NCBI GenBank assembly: GCA_031002005.1
Contig: CM061919.1
Span: 34,933,088 to 34,997,087 of the forward strand
Reading direction: 5' to 3'
DNA length: 64,000 nt
Source: Vandiemenella viatica
Lineage: Eukaryota; Arthropoda; Insecta; Orthoptera; Morabidae
How positions within the stretch are numbered: the stretch's first letter is position 1; every line of letters starts with the position of its first letter. A program made the translations under genes and the position numbers. A model generated the notes under the pieces. That model made no database searches. It was not told where the DNA came from and was given only the letters and a program-made list of their open reading frames with translations. Of this stretch, positions 42,049-52,576 are shown in pieces.

Positions 42049-43071
42049 CTAATGGAGCGCGGATTCCAGAACAGAAATAGCTATTGCCTCAGGGGTTGGG
42101 TATTCCCCACTAGCTCTGTCTCTCTCTTGGGGGTGTGGAATGTCTGCGCCCAAAGAAATTAAGCCCTTGGGAGATGCTGCCATCTCGCGGCCGGTCAATG
42201 AACTAACGATCCACCATCTTGTGACGTCATATGATCCTGAACGCTGGTTAGACCATTCGAATTTCCCGCCATGCAAAGAACTTAAAAGTGTGACGTCTCG
42301 CGGACGAGTGGAGTCTCTTTGCGGTTGTCCAAAGAGCTTATTGGGCCAGCTAAGACAATCTCCATCTACTGAGACAAACAATCGTTTCGTGTTGAAATTT
42401 GTGGCTCAAACATGTTTTCTTGATCAAAAAAATTTAAAGCCTCATTAACTTCATTAAATTACCTAATATCAGAACATATTGAGTTGAAAATTTGCACGTT
42501 TAGGAACACTTAACGAAAGTCATTTTACTTTTGTAGGTACTAAATCTACATTTTCTGTCAGCTAAATGACAAATGTTCCTTTTTGAGGCTAGGTGTGGCA
42601 ATTTTCGTTATGTTAACTTGGGTAAAATAAATTTAAACTATTCTATGTCTTACACATTTCTCGGGATTATGGGCATTACTTCCATCAAAGCCACCTGCCA
42701 TCTGCGCTATTAAATTTATTTAGTAACGGCTGAACATTTAGCTCATGATTTTATATCACTCAGTGGACAGATGTTGACATGTGACTCGACAACACAATAA
42801 TGAGAAACATACATTTTAGAAGTTTGCGAATTTAGAAACCCTAAGCATTATTCAGACCATTGCCCAGGGAAAACACTGATTCAGCCGGACAGGGGAATTT
42901 GAATGAGGATGGAAACACTTTAACGGGAAAAGGTTACGTGTAAATATTACGATAGTGCTACATCCTTCCAATTTCATTTCTTACAGCAGACCATCACTCA
43001 ATCTTAACAACACTGCTTACAATATTTTTAACAAATTTTGGACCCCTGCTTGATCGCGGCGTCTAATTGCA
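42049..43071. other. no gene seen
   Basis: The 42049-42381 minus frame (110 codons) has no recognised motif. The remainder is AT-rich. Part of 42838-43000 weakly resembles sequence near 46860-47000 (GACGGGAAAA and GTGTAAATATTA blocks). Confidence 0.35.
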
Positions 43072-43365
43072 AACCAGATATTCAAGACATCACAATCAGT
43101 TCAATAATATTCATCGATAACAGTGCTGTATTCATTTGTAACTGATTCATGGGAATAAGAGCTATTCAGACGGTTTTGACCTTGAGATTTCGAAATAGTG
43201 ATATCATCTTACAACACGAACCAGATATTCAAGACATCACAATCAGTTCAATAACATTCATCGATAACAGTGCTGTATTCATTTGTAACTGATTCATTGG
43301 AATAAGAGCTATTCAGACGGTTTTGACCTTGAGATTTCGAAATAGTGATATCATCTTACAACACG
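43072..43365 (+). repeat. recent 147-bp tandem duplication
   Basis: Two adjacent 147-bp copies (43072-43218 and 43219-43365), both starting AACCAGATATTCAAGACATC and ending TTACAACACG. I see two differences between them, so the duplication is recent. Confidence 0.9.
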
Positions 43366-43487
43366 GAGGACATTATTTATAGATCTTGTTGTGGAGGAGG
43401 TGTTTTGGGAAGAAAAAGTTGTTGATTCACAATTCACATAAAAGTAAAATATATGAATAACAGCTATGAGAGTCCTTAACATTTTAT

Positions 43488-43712
43488 TTGGCCCGCCTTG
43501 GTAGTGTAGGGGCTAGAGTGTACCGATGGTCACCGGTTCGAGTCCGGCCAAGGGAATGGTTGTTTAGGTTAAGTTTGTGTCCTGTGTTGTCCTACAAATT
43601 GAGCGTTCACATAAAAAAGTTGGAAAGCTTCATTAACATTGACGATAGATAAAAATACATTGAGTGCTGGCTGAATGGCTACAGGCCGATTGCAAAAAAA
43701 AAAAAGAAATAA
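43488..43712 (+). mobile_element. tRNA-derived SINE (family 2)
   Basis: TGGTAGTGTAGGGGCTAGAG is the A-box region and CCGGTTCGAGTCCGGCC the B box. The body ends TGGCTGAATGGCTACAGGCC and an A tract at about 43694-43705. It is homologous to 47825-48061. Confidence 0.82.
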
Positions 43713-44451
43713 AAAACTTTTTATTTGCTGCAATAAGAAACTAGATGAACGAAAGGTGCCAATACAAATAGGGATATAAAAAGTTCTCGTTCACTCATTT
43801 ATTTTGTAGTCTTGAATTTGCTTAACAGTTCATTGCTAGTATCACTATCACTGCTGTTTTCACATTGTTTTCAACGTTCCTAAAAAAACAGTGGCATAAG
43901 TATAACAATCTTTCGAACGCATGGTGTTTTGATGTTAATTATTATTCGCTATCTGCTCAACAGATGTGGTTAGGCATTACGTCCATAGGCTCAACAGTGT
44001 TTCCAAGCTGAACGATTGTGAATGCACGCTTTCCCGGCGAATAAATAATAAAAAATCTTCTCGGGTTTGCAGCCGGATTTTATTACAAAGTGACAAGCTT
44101 TCGGCAACTAGCTCAGTAGCCATCTTCAGGTCGATTATGTATCGGCGATCTGGCCGTTACGAATACCAGGTGTTTAATGGTGTCGCTTAGCAACCTCATG
44201 ACGCTCGCAGTCCCGATTCACTGTGATTGGTTCATGATATCGTGTCATTTGGAATACAGTTTGATAATCATCGACAATTTGATAGCACCATTTTTAATAA
44301 TCTTTTACAATGTTTTGTGACATCGTACGAACAGGAATTAAAATACCAAATCAGTTATTCGAGTAGCAATTATTGGCCCTTCCATTCGGTAGGCGCCGGC
44401 CGATATATAGTCAGCAGCTTGAGAACACTGTCGACCGCTAACACTACACAA
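43713..44451. other. no gene; TE-like sequence
   Basis: The GACAAGCTTTCGGCAACTAG and CCATCTTCAGGTCG blocks (44091-44135) look like a repeat end. A TATATA at 44403 precedes the LINE fragment but has no demonstrated link. Confidence 0.3.
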
Positions 44452-45040
44452 TCAACCTATACATTTCCGGAACGAAGTTAAATATCTTGGAGTCAAATTT
44501 GACACGAAGCTAACATGGAAGCCGCATATAGAACACATGGTTAATAAAGCAAACATTAGACTCAAACAGCTATACCCTATGCTAAACAGACAAAGCACAC
44601 TATACCGAGGTAATGCCCGAACAATGTACTTAGCACTCATTCGGCCACTCATGACGTATGCAGCTCCGGTCTGGGGGTACGCCGCTAAGTCTCACATTAG
44701 GAGACGGCAAATAATTCAAAACAAAGTACTCAGGATCATAGCAAATGCTCCTCGGGGAACACGAACAACAGACTTACACCGAAATTTCCGACTCGAGCCA
44801 ATACAGCAAGAAATTAAGAAGCTTGCCATAAACATGTACAGGAAATCCCAAATGTCGCGAAATCCTTTGATACGCACTATAGGCAGTTACGATCACAACC
44901 ACAGATTTAAACACCCACGGCAGAAAATATTGCTTAACAGATAGGAAAAAACTAATGCATAAACAAGTAAGAAATCTGTCGACTGCATCAAGGGCCACTG
45001 GGGTTAGAGTCCCATTCCGTAATCAACCTGCAAAGTGATC
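44452..45040 (+). pseudogene. Jockey-like RT C-terminal fragment
   Basis: Frame with EVKYLGVKFDTKLTWKPHI, VNKANIRLKQLYPMLNRQS, YLALIRPLMTYAAPVWGYAA, RRRQIIQNKVLRIIANAPRG and LHRNFRLEPIQQEIKKLAIN, ending at 44944. It resembles the C-terminal part of E1 ORF2 but is on the opposite strand and of a different lineage. It is 5'-truncated at about 44452 after the RT active site. The short 3' UTR probably ends near 45040. Confidence 0.8.
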
Positions 45041-45186
45041 ACTGGGCTAAGGAAAGTGGTTGCAGTGCGATCGCAGGTGTAGAAGACAGCCACATATAAC
45101 AAGAAATCAATCTACAAACAGCTTTAGTACAGTATCCGGCGTGGTAAACACAGCGGGGGTGACGGTTGTAGTGGCAGGCTAGCGCG

Positions 45187-45645
45187 ATGCATCCTGCTCC
45201 AACATTTCCTGGAATGAGCATGGTGGGGTTGTCTTTCCCGGTGGCGATGACACGTGCTGGCGGGGGTGGTCATGGCGGTGGTGTCCGTCATCGTCCTAAA
45301 GCCCGGGCAAGTCGGGGGTGGTCTTCTAGCAGCACTGTGGCTGTCGCCGTCGGTGAAACCCTTACCGTGTACTCCCGGGATGAGGAAAGGCTCTGCGCGT
45401 TGCGGCGGTTACGCTCTGGCACCCTGGCGGTGCGAATTACGTCTAACCAACACTTACAACACCTGTTGCACACAGCTGTTAATAATATAACGATTCGGCA
45501 TGTTCCAGGACCATCTCAACGACAGCGACGGCGAGCGGCACCAGCTGACAACCTCAGCGGCGGTGTGTGGACCAGCTGTAGTTGTTGCATGATACCATAT
45601 CCTAACAAAACTAACAAACCCTTCATACATCCAACCTTGTAGCAT
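45187..45645 (+). pseudogene. possible LINE gag N-terminal (RRM-like) fragment
   Basis: A GC-rich 151-codon frame. CALRRLRSGTLAVRITSNQH, then LQHLLHTAVNNITIRHV and a DNLSGGVW block, resemble the small RRM-like domain of I-type ORF1 proteins ('RRLRSG.L.V....'). It is short, has no knuckles and could be chance openness of GC-rich sequence. Confidence 0.35.
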
Positions 45646-46627
45646 AGAATCTGTCGCGGTACTGGCAGTATCTTAGCCAGCCGCTCTTATTCCCTACCTA
45701 ACTATCGCAGAGGTTTTTTTCCTACGGGTAAAACCTTGGCACTTTTTTCCCTCTGCCCTGTCTCTTCTTTCAAAAGTTTCTGTCTATCTTATCCGATGGA
45801 CCCATGTAAACGGGCGGACGCCTGGACGCATGGAATACATCACAATCCCGTTCCTGTGATCACCTATAGAATTACTAACTTAATGCATGTGCAGAGTCGA
45901 GCAGTAGTTAACAGGAAGGCCGCCATGCTTGGAGGAGCGGGTTTTGGGTGCTCCCCCCCCCCAAAAAAAAGATCAATCCTGCTGCTATGTCATGAGTCTA
46001 AAGTAAGGAAGGGAAATTTTTCAGTCTAATGTTATAGCTCGATCACTGATTGTTTTACAATGTGCGTGGAGTTCGAGATCACTAAACAATATAGTACTTA
46101 GGTATAATGCTCTTTACACAGAACAGGCAGCCCCTTGAAAGACTCAAAGGAAACTAACAGGACTTGAAGATTGTTTTAAATTTTACTTAAATGTTTTAAT
46201 ATCTAGGTGGAATTATCTTTTTTAAGCAATTAGTGATGAGGAACTCCGTTTCCTTTATCTACATAAGACCCTATATTTATTTTTCACAACCACATGAACA
46301 ACATGTAAGGTCCACAAAAATGAATGAAAACCACAAATGCCCGCTTCTGGCTCAAACCGACCACATGAGCAAACTTATGGGCATCCTTCACTGCCTGCGA
46401 CTAATTCGGTGATCCACAGAGTCGCAGCAACGTGTACCGCAAGCGATTAGGCACTATCGATGTTGGCTGGACAAGTGGCAGAACCACCAGAAAGAATTTC
46501 ATTTACAGATTAATTGCTAAGATGAAATATTCTAACAATTATTGGTTCTAGAACTACCTTCTACAATTACGAACTTGTCGCAATTAATTCTCGAGACACA
46601 CCCTATAGTTTAAAGTAGCTCCTCATT
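45646..46627. other. no gene seen
   Basis: Mixed composition without motif-bearing frames. A C-rich/A-rich junction (about 45951-45969) may be a decayed element end. Confidence 0.35.
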
Positions 46628-46700
46628 GAGCTTTCTGGTAGCTCAGTGATTAAGGCGCCTGCTTTAGAAATTTATATGCTCCGTTCAAGTTGTGTTTGGT
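46628..46700 (+). mobile_element. tRNA-like SINE head (family 3)
   Basis: GTAGCTCAGTGATTAAGGCG is an almost perfect A box, and a CCGTTCAAGT B box follows. The anticodon arm does not fold convincingly and the sequence continues as SINE-like body, so a real tRNA gene is unlikely. Confidence 0.5.
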
Positions 46701-46829
46701 CAATTGAGATATCGCAGAACGTTCCGTGGCTAGAATTCCCCGTTGAACTGTAGGTCCTGGAGAAAAGGAACTGGCCGTCCTACATTTCACACGTTCTAAT
46801 GAGATTCAGGACAGTACTAAGAACCACAC

Positions 46830-47813
46830 AACTATAGAAATTTGAAAACTCCTTAAGCCACGGACGGAACGGTACTGGGGATAATCAAAGTATCAGCTGG
46901 GCAGGCGATTTTGAAAGAGAAAAGATAATACTTGACGGGAAAAAACACAATGTGTAAATATTAAGCTGCAAACTTCCGTCTTCCTTCCAGACGTCGTATA
47001 CATTCTAGCTGTACAACCTAAAACCATTCAAAACATCACTTTTACTTCAATCGCATTCCAAGCCAGTCATAGTTTCCTATTATACGACTTGTCCCTGTGA
47101 TAACGATCAGTAATTTTTAGGGTTTTGCACCAACAATAAGTTAATTTCTGACATTGAATAGTAACACATCAGGGCAATATTTCACAAGTATTCTGTTTCG
47201 TAAAAATTTCTATATTTTCGTAGGGATATAGGGGATATTAATGGGCTCCAGTACAATTGTTTTCAATGTCATTATGGATCGAAATTATTATTTCAAATAC
47301 AGTTCTAATAAGTGGCTAAAAAGATGCTTTATATTGTTAGTAAATTTTGTTCCTTTTTTCATACATTAGATAAAAAGTACAGAATAGGTACCGCATAAAC
47401 ATGGATGTTCCACATTTATACTTTGAATCGTCTTAACATTACTCTAACAGGAAATTTCTAACAGCGTTTTTAACTGTATTTGATGAAGGATTTCGTACTT
47501 CCATCATAAAATACGTACGAACAGCGATTAAAAAGCCTAGACAACTTTAGAAACTTCCCAAATTTAGCTGTTGCAAATATTTCTTAAGCCTAGTACACTA
47601 CAGAATGAGGGGAAAAATAAAACGCTTGTAATGATGCCTCCGTCTGAATGGAATGACCAGAAACACTTTCTGTCAGACGTTTAAACATTGAGAATTCCTG
47701 AAGCACTCATTCAGAACATTGTGAGGGAAAAAGTAAGCCTATAGACGGAAGATCAGTGGAGTACACGGAAAGCCGTATTAAACGTTTTGCAAACACTCAT
47801 GCTTCCGTCTACC
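46830..47813. other. no gene seen
   Basis: AT-rich, partly similar to 42480-43000. No coding signal. Confidence 0.35.
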
Positions 47814-47824
47814 AACTTATTTCC

Positions 47825-48061
47825 TAGCCGGTCCTGGCAGTGTAGGGGCTAGCGCGCTGGCCTCGCATTGCAAGAGCAGCCGGTTCGAGTCCGGCCTCGG
47901 GCATGGGGGGTTATAATTAAGTGTTGTGTTCGTCTTGTGCTGTCCTCATTTTAATGTCAATAATATCATAATGAAACCCTGATACAGCAGTTGGAACATA
48001 AACAAATTGTAGCTGGCTAAAATGGTCGCAACGACCGAAGGCCATATTTATTTTTTTTATA
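47825..48061 (+). mobile_element. tRNA-derived SINE (family 2), intact edges
   Basis: TGGCAGTGTAGGGGCTAGCG and CCGGTTCGAGTCCGGCC form the Pol III promoter, followed by CTCGGGCATGGG. It is flanked by an 11-bp duplication AACTTATTTCC at 47814-47824 and 48062-48072. Confidence 0.88.
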
Positions 48062-48072
48062 AACTTATTTCC

Positions 48073-48649
48073 GATTTACACACTTTTTGCAGAGAATAAC
48101 ACAGCCGAATTACAAAATTTTATAACTAATTGTAGTGTTGTTCCTCAGTGTGTTACCTTAATTCCAAATATCCCTTAATCTTTACTGAAAGATAAATTTC
48201 AGAACATTGGATAAAATTAGTTCCTATCCATATTATAATTTATTATTTTACCTCTTCTTTTTGAGACAGCATCTATGTGTAATGTAGCAACTGATTCGAG
48301 CTCATTGCTCAAGTAGAATAACATGTAAGAGTTTTTTTTTTTTTATTAATATGTCTTTCAAGATATGACTCGTTCATACATAAGTGAAAGATAGGGCCTA
48401 CGAATCCTCCTTTAGCCGTATTTGTTTTCGTTTCTTGAAAAAATATAAGACTTCTGCAAATCATTAACATCACTGATATTACATCGCTATTTAATTTATT
48501 TCTACGAAAAGATGGAAAATTTTCACGTTAGGTTAAAAGGAATCTGATAAAATCTGCTTTTTATTTATGCTTTAACGTTACTTCAGTACACAGCGAGATT
48601 AGTACAGGATCTGTAAAAAAAGAGGGAGTTTAAATACACTTCAGTTGTT
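48073..48649. other. no gene seen
   Basis: AT-rich spacer between a SINE and the 3' end of the I-like LINE. Confidence 0.45.
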
Positions 48650-48915
48650 GTTGTTGTAGTTGGTGTTGGTGTTTCAGGGCGCGTCGACAGCGAGGTCATC
48701 AGCCCCCCAAAAATGACCATCTTATGCTTTGGTTAAAAAGTATGCTCAAATACTGTCTGCATGGTCGACTGTAAAGGGGTGGACCACACAGACAGCAAAT
48801 AAAATAATTCACAAATATAAGACGTGGCTTAAAAAGGGGCCCCCAGGACTCAAGACCGTAAACCACCTGAATGGCTGTATAGGGGCCATACAGGGTCACA
48901 AAATAATTAAAAACA

Positions 48916-51852
48916 CTACATGTCTCGCTGGCTGTATTCTGGCCAGCGAGAAAGGAATTTAAAAAATATAAAAATTAAAAACAATGCACATGGATGGGTG
49001 CCTGTATAGGGGCCACCGGTCCATCTAGGCCTATCTGCTAAAATTTTAGGCACAAGACCTGCCAAAACACAAAACTTTAAAACAATCGTCACGGTACTGT
49101 TCTCATTGTTTAAAATAAGGGACAGCTCATTGGCCAGGCCAACGTCTGCCTTTAAGTCTAAAAACAATACACAATCAATTAAAATGTGGCGCACCGTCAG
49201 AAGGTACGCCACAAGAATTACATTCCGGAGGGTCCTCTTGGCGGAGAAAAAAACTGTGTGTCAGAGGACAGTGCCCTATGCGGAGGCGAGTAAGGATAAC
49301 CTCATTCCTCCCTCCTTAGTGTGAATAACTACGTCGTACACGGGACTGCCAGGAGTTGCGGCAATATGTATATAGTGTCGCACCATGAGGAGACGCCGGC
49401 GTATGAAAGCGGCTGCTCGCCAGACCCAGTACAAATTCTGGGTATCGGACTGGTGTGGTATACACCTGTGGCGAGACGTATTCCTGCATGGTGGACACTA
49501 TCCAGTATATGGAGATAACTGTCTCGTGCTGAACTGTAGATAATACAGCCGTACAAAGACTCTATAAAACTATAGCAGGCAGGAACGGTTAGTGCCCCAC
49601 GACCTGCCACACAGACACTTTAAAACATTAAGAGCTTTCAGGGCTCTGGCTTTGGCATCTTTAAGATGTAGCAGCCATGAAAGCCTACTGTCTAAAATGA
49701 GGCCCAGAAACCGAACAGTTTCACTAAAACTTAAAACGGTGTTACTCAAGGTGAGATGAGGTTCTGCTAAAAGACCTCTACTACGGCTAAAAAGTACACA
49801 CCGAGTTTTCTCAGCAGAGAAACGAAAGCCGTTGTGTACTGACCATTCATCCAGCCTATTCAGCACGAGCTGCAGCTGCCGCTCAGCACTTCTCAGGCTG
49901 GACGATACACAAAAAATTAAAAAGTGGTCAACGTATAAGGAGTACCGGATGGGCCTCCTTATAACAGTTGAGATGCTATTAATTTCTATGGCAAAAAGAA
50001 TCACACTTAAAACCGAACCTTGAGGAACACCGTTCTCCTGAATAAAAGATCCGAAACTTCTCTACCGACTCGGTACCGGAAGCAACGTCGATATTTAAAA
50101 AAACTGGGCAGATTTCCCCTAAAACCCCATTCATATAACTGTTTTAAAATAACTTGGCGCCAGGTAGTACCGTATTCCTTTTCGATGTCAAAAAAACACA
50201 CCCACAAGGTGTTGGATGCGGATGAATGCGTCCTGTATTGCCGCTTCCAGTAGGATCGGGTTATGTGTGGTGGAATGGAACTTCCTGAATCCACACTGAA
50301 AACGGCTCAGCAGTTACGGGTGTCGAGACACCAGATGAGGCGGCGGTTAACCATCCGCTCTAGTGTCTTCCCAACGCAGCTCGTCTTTACCTGGTTTTAA
50401 AATTGGAATTAACGTGGCATCTTTCCACGAGTCGGGGAAGTGTCCTCCGGTCCAAATATCATTAAAAATACCCAGGAGATACTCTTTATCATCTTTGTTA
50501 AGGTGCCTCAGCATCTGGTACTGGATCAGGTCAGGCCCTGGCGCAGTGTCTTTGGCGCTGTTTATAGTTGACTCCAGCTTCCACAATGAGAATGGTCTTT
50601 TGTAGTCTTGCAATTCCGACGAGTCGAAGTTAAAGATTTGCCTTTCGGCATATATTCTTCATTGCTGGACCTGTTGGTCCAATCTGGCAGACGAAGTGAT
50701 GTCAGCGAAGTACTCTGCCATCAACTGCGATATGCTTCGCTCTTCGGTAACTACACGCCCCAGATCCAGTAATCCAGATACTGGTGGTCGTGAGTACCTC
50801 CCGGATATACGCGGATAGACTCCCATACCTTTGATGACATTGTGGAACGGTTAATGGTGCTCAGAAAGGTCTGCCATGACCTTCTCTTGCTCTCCTTAAT
50901 CACACGACGTGCCTTAGCTCTAGCAACCCGGAACGCTGCGAGATTGTCGGGTGTCGGCTGCAACTTAAACCGACGAAAAGACCGTCTGCGACCCTATATA
51001 GCGGAATGACATTCCTCGTTCCACCAGGGGACGGGCGTTCTGCCAGGCATGGAAATATCAGCGGCCCGGTGAATTTCATCTGTAAGATGTTTCACCTTAT
51101 CATCGATGTTCAGGCGCTGTTCGAGGGTGACTGACCGGCTGTAGAGCTGCCAATCAGCTCTGCTGATATTCCATTTCCGTGTCGTAGTTCGATCACCACG
51201 TTCAAACTCAACGTGCAACCAAATTGGTAAGTTGTTGCTTCCATGTAGGTCGCGATCCACTTCCCAATGCACAGAGTCCGAAATTGAAGAAGAGCAAAGA
51301 GAGAGATCAATGGCAGAGGACGAACCGGAAGCAGTAGTAAAGTGCGTCACCTGACCGGTATTTAAGATGCACAGATCATCCTGCTCCAATAATCTACAAA
51401 TCTCTCGGCCTCTGGGGCAATTGTTTGGTCGAACCCCACAACGCATTGTGCGCGTTTAAGTCTCCCAATAGGAGAAACGGTCGAGAGAGCTGCCGAGTGA
51501 TATCAGCCAGCTGACCGCAATCAATTGGTGATCCCGGCGGTAGATATAAAGAGCAAACAGTCAGTTGCACCGGTCCATATATTTTAACCGCTACTGCTTG
51601 TAAGGGAGAGGTGAGAGCTACAGTTTCGCAGTGGACAGTGTTCCGTACAAACACTGCCACCCCCTCCTTCGCTCGATCACCCTCGGTATCGTCCTTTCGG
51701 TAAACGTCAAAACCTCTTAGCACAGGTTGACGTGTTGGTCTGAGGAGTGTCTCCTGGAGACAGAGACACAAAGGATCAGACCGTGCTTAGAGTTGTAACT
51801 CCTCTTTGTGAGCCATAAAGTCATTAATGTTCCACTGGAGTTTGGGAGCCAT
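48916..51852 (-). pseudogene. ORF2 of the I-like LINE, heavily damaged
   Basis: It starts at ATG 51852 (MAPKLQWNINDFMAHKEELQ), then a stop. Endonuclease blocks: LQETLLRPTR, AVFVRNT, LLLGDLNAHNALWGS. The usual SDH is lost (GSNNLPI). RT blocks: KDTAPGPDLIQYQMLRHL, SWKDATLIPILKPGK, a deletion near 50345, then FFDIEKEYGTTWRQ. The active site reads YVDH instead of YxDD. The thumb region LSFSETVRFLGLILDSRLSW, HLKDAKARALKALNVL and a PLSY end follow. Straight after that, near 49320, comes the terminal block RLRIGHCPLTH, ECNSCG, LTVRHILIDC. So the RNase H (about 130 residues) is missing. Many stops and frame changes. Dead. Confidence 0.8.
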
Positions 51853-52031
51853 CCTACCTGTTGATCCTCACCCGCCCCGGTTCGGGTCGCTGTCTGCTGA
51901 GAAACGGGACCAGTCTTGTCCACCAGCATTTCAGATTCTTCTGGCTCCGAAGAGACAAACATCTCCGACTCAGTAAACTCACCAAAAACCTCTTTGGATT
52001 TCTTCTTCCTCGCCCTCTTTCCCTTTTTTCC
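51717..52031 (-). pseudogene. gag C-terminus of the I-like LINE
   Basis: Open frame starting GKKGKRARKKKSKEVFGEFT and continuing with SSEPEESEMLVDKTGPVSQQ, a basic then acidic tail as in I-type gags. It overlaps the ORF2 start in another frame. The N-terminus and knuckles are missing because the element is 5'-truncated at about 52038. Confidence 0.5.
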
Positions 52032-52038
52032 CTACTAC

Positions 52039-52576
52039 CAGACTTATGAATAGAACCGGATAACAGAACATTAGGGCAAGCAGATTCGTTAAATTAATGC
52101 TATGGTAATTAATTTTGTAAATGTATTATGTGCCATGTAGCAGACAGCTGCTTCTAATGACTCTGTATCGTTTCCACAAATTTTAATCCGGTGCAAACAT
52201 CATTTTTTGTATTAAATTTCATGTTATTTTATGTTCTTGAAGACGAATATAACACATAAATAGTTTTGTGTCCAACCTCTTGTTCAAAACTAACATTTTA
52301 TTTGAAAGCGGTTTTTTTACTAGTTAATGACAAAAAATAACTGTCAAATGTATTAAAAAGTACAAATGAACTCATTTCATGTCTGTGTAATACATTTATT
52401 GCCTTACTGTAATCACTAATAAAGTTTATGAAACTAACAAACTGAAATGTATTCCGATTTTTGTGGGTCGAGTACGTGACAATTTTTCATAGTCGAGTGA
52501 GTGTACCACCTACCGGGTAAAGTACTGTCTTTGCAGTTGTGTATAATGGGTTGAATAAATCCCTGGAGGAAATTTA
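52039..52576 (-). repeat. right copy of the ~0.5-kb repeat (inverted)
   Basis: Reverse complement of 29084-29588 with small indels. Its outer end is at GGAAATTTA (52576). Its inner end touches the truncated I-like LINE at 52038-52039. No coding potential. Confidence 0.8.

Larger units (their letters stand above)
48650..52038 (-). mobile_element. I-clade-like LINE, truncated and internally deleted
   Basis: From 52038 (5'-truncated inside gag) to a (CAA)n-like tail near 48650 on the minus strand. It has a gag C-terminus, endonuclease, RT and a terminal cysteine-rich block. The RT C-terminus (KALNVLKCLCGRSWGTNR, then LDSVHHAGIRLATGVYHTSP) is typical of RNase H-bearing I-type LINEs. The expected RNase H is absent. 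It abuts the right copy of the inverted 0.5-kb repeat. Confidence 0.75.

Noticed and set aside
43488..48061. Functional tRNA genes at 43488, 46628 and 47825
   Set aside because: They have Pol III A and B boxes but no convincing cloverleaf. Each continues as a SINE body with a tail, and the copy at 47825 has a target-site duplication.
48699..49324. Small open frames near 48.7-49.3 kb as genes
   Set aside because: They overlap the 3' region of the I-like LINE or are antisense shadows of it.
29084..52576. A Polinton/Maverick giant transposon with 0.5-kb terminal inverted repeats
   Set aside because: No protein-primed DNA polymerase, retroviral-like integrase, packaging ATPase, protease or capsid frame could be found between the repeats. 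The interior is mostly other transposons and AT-rich DNA.
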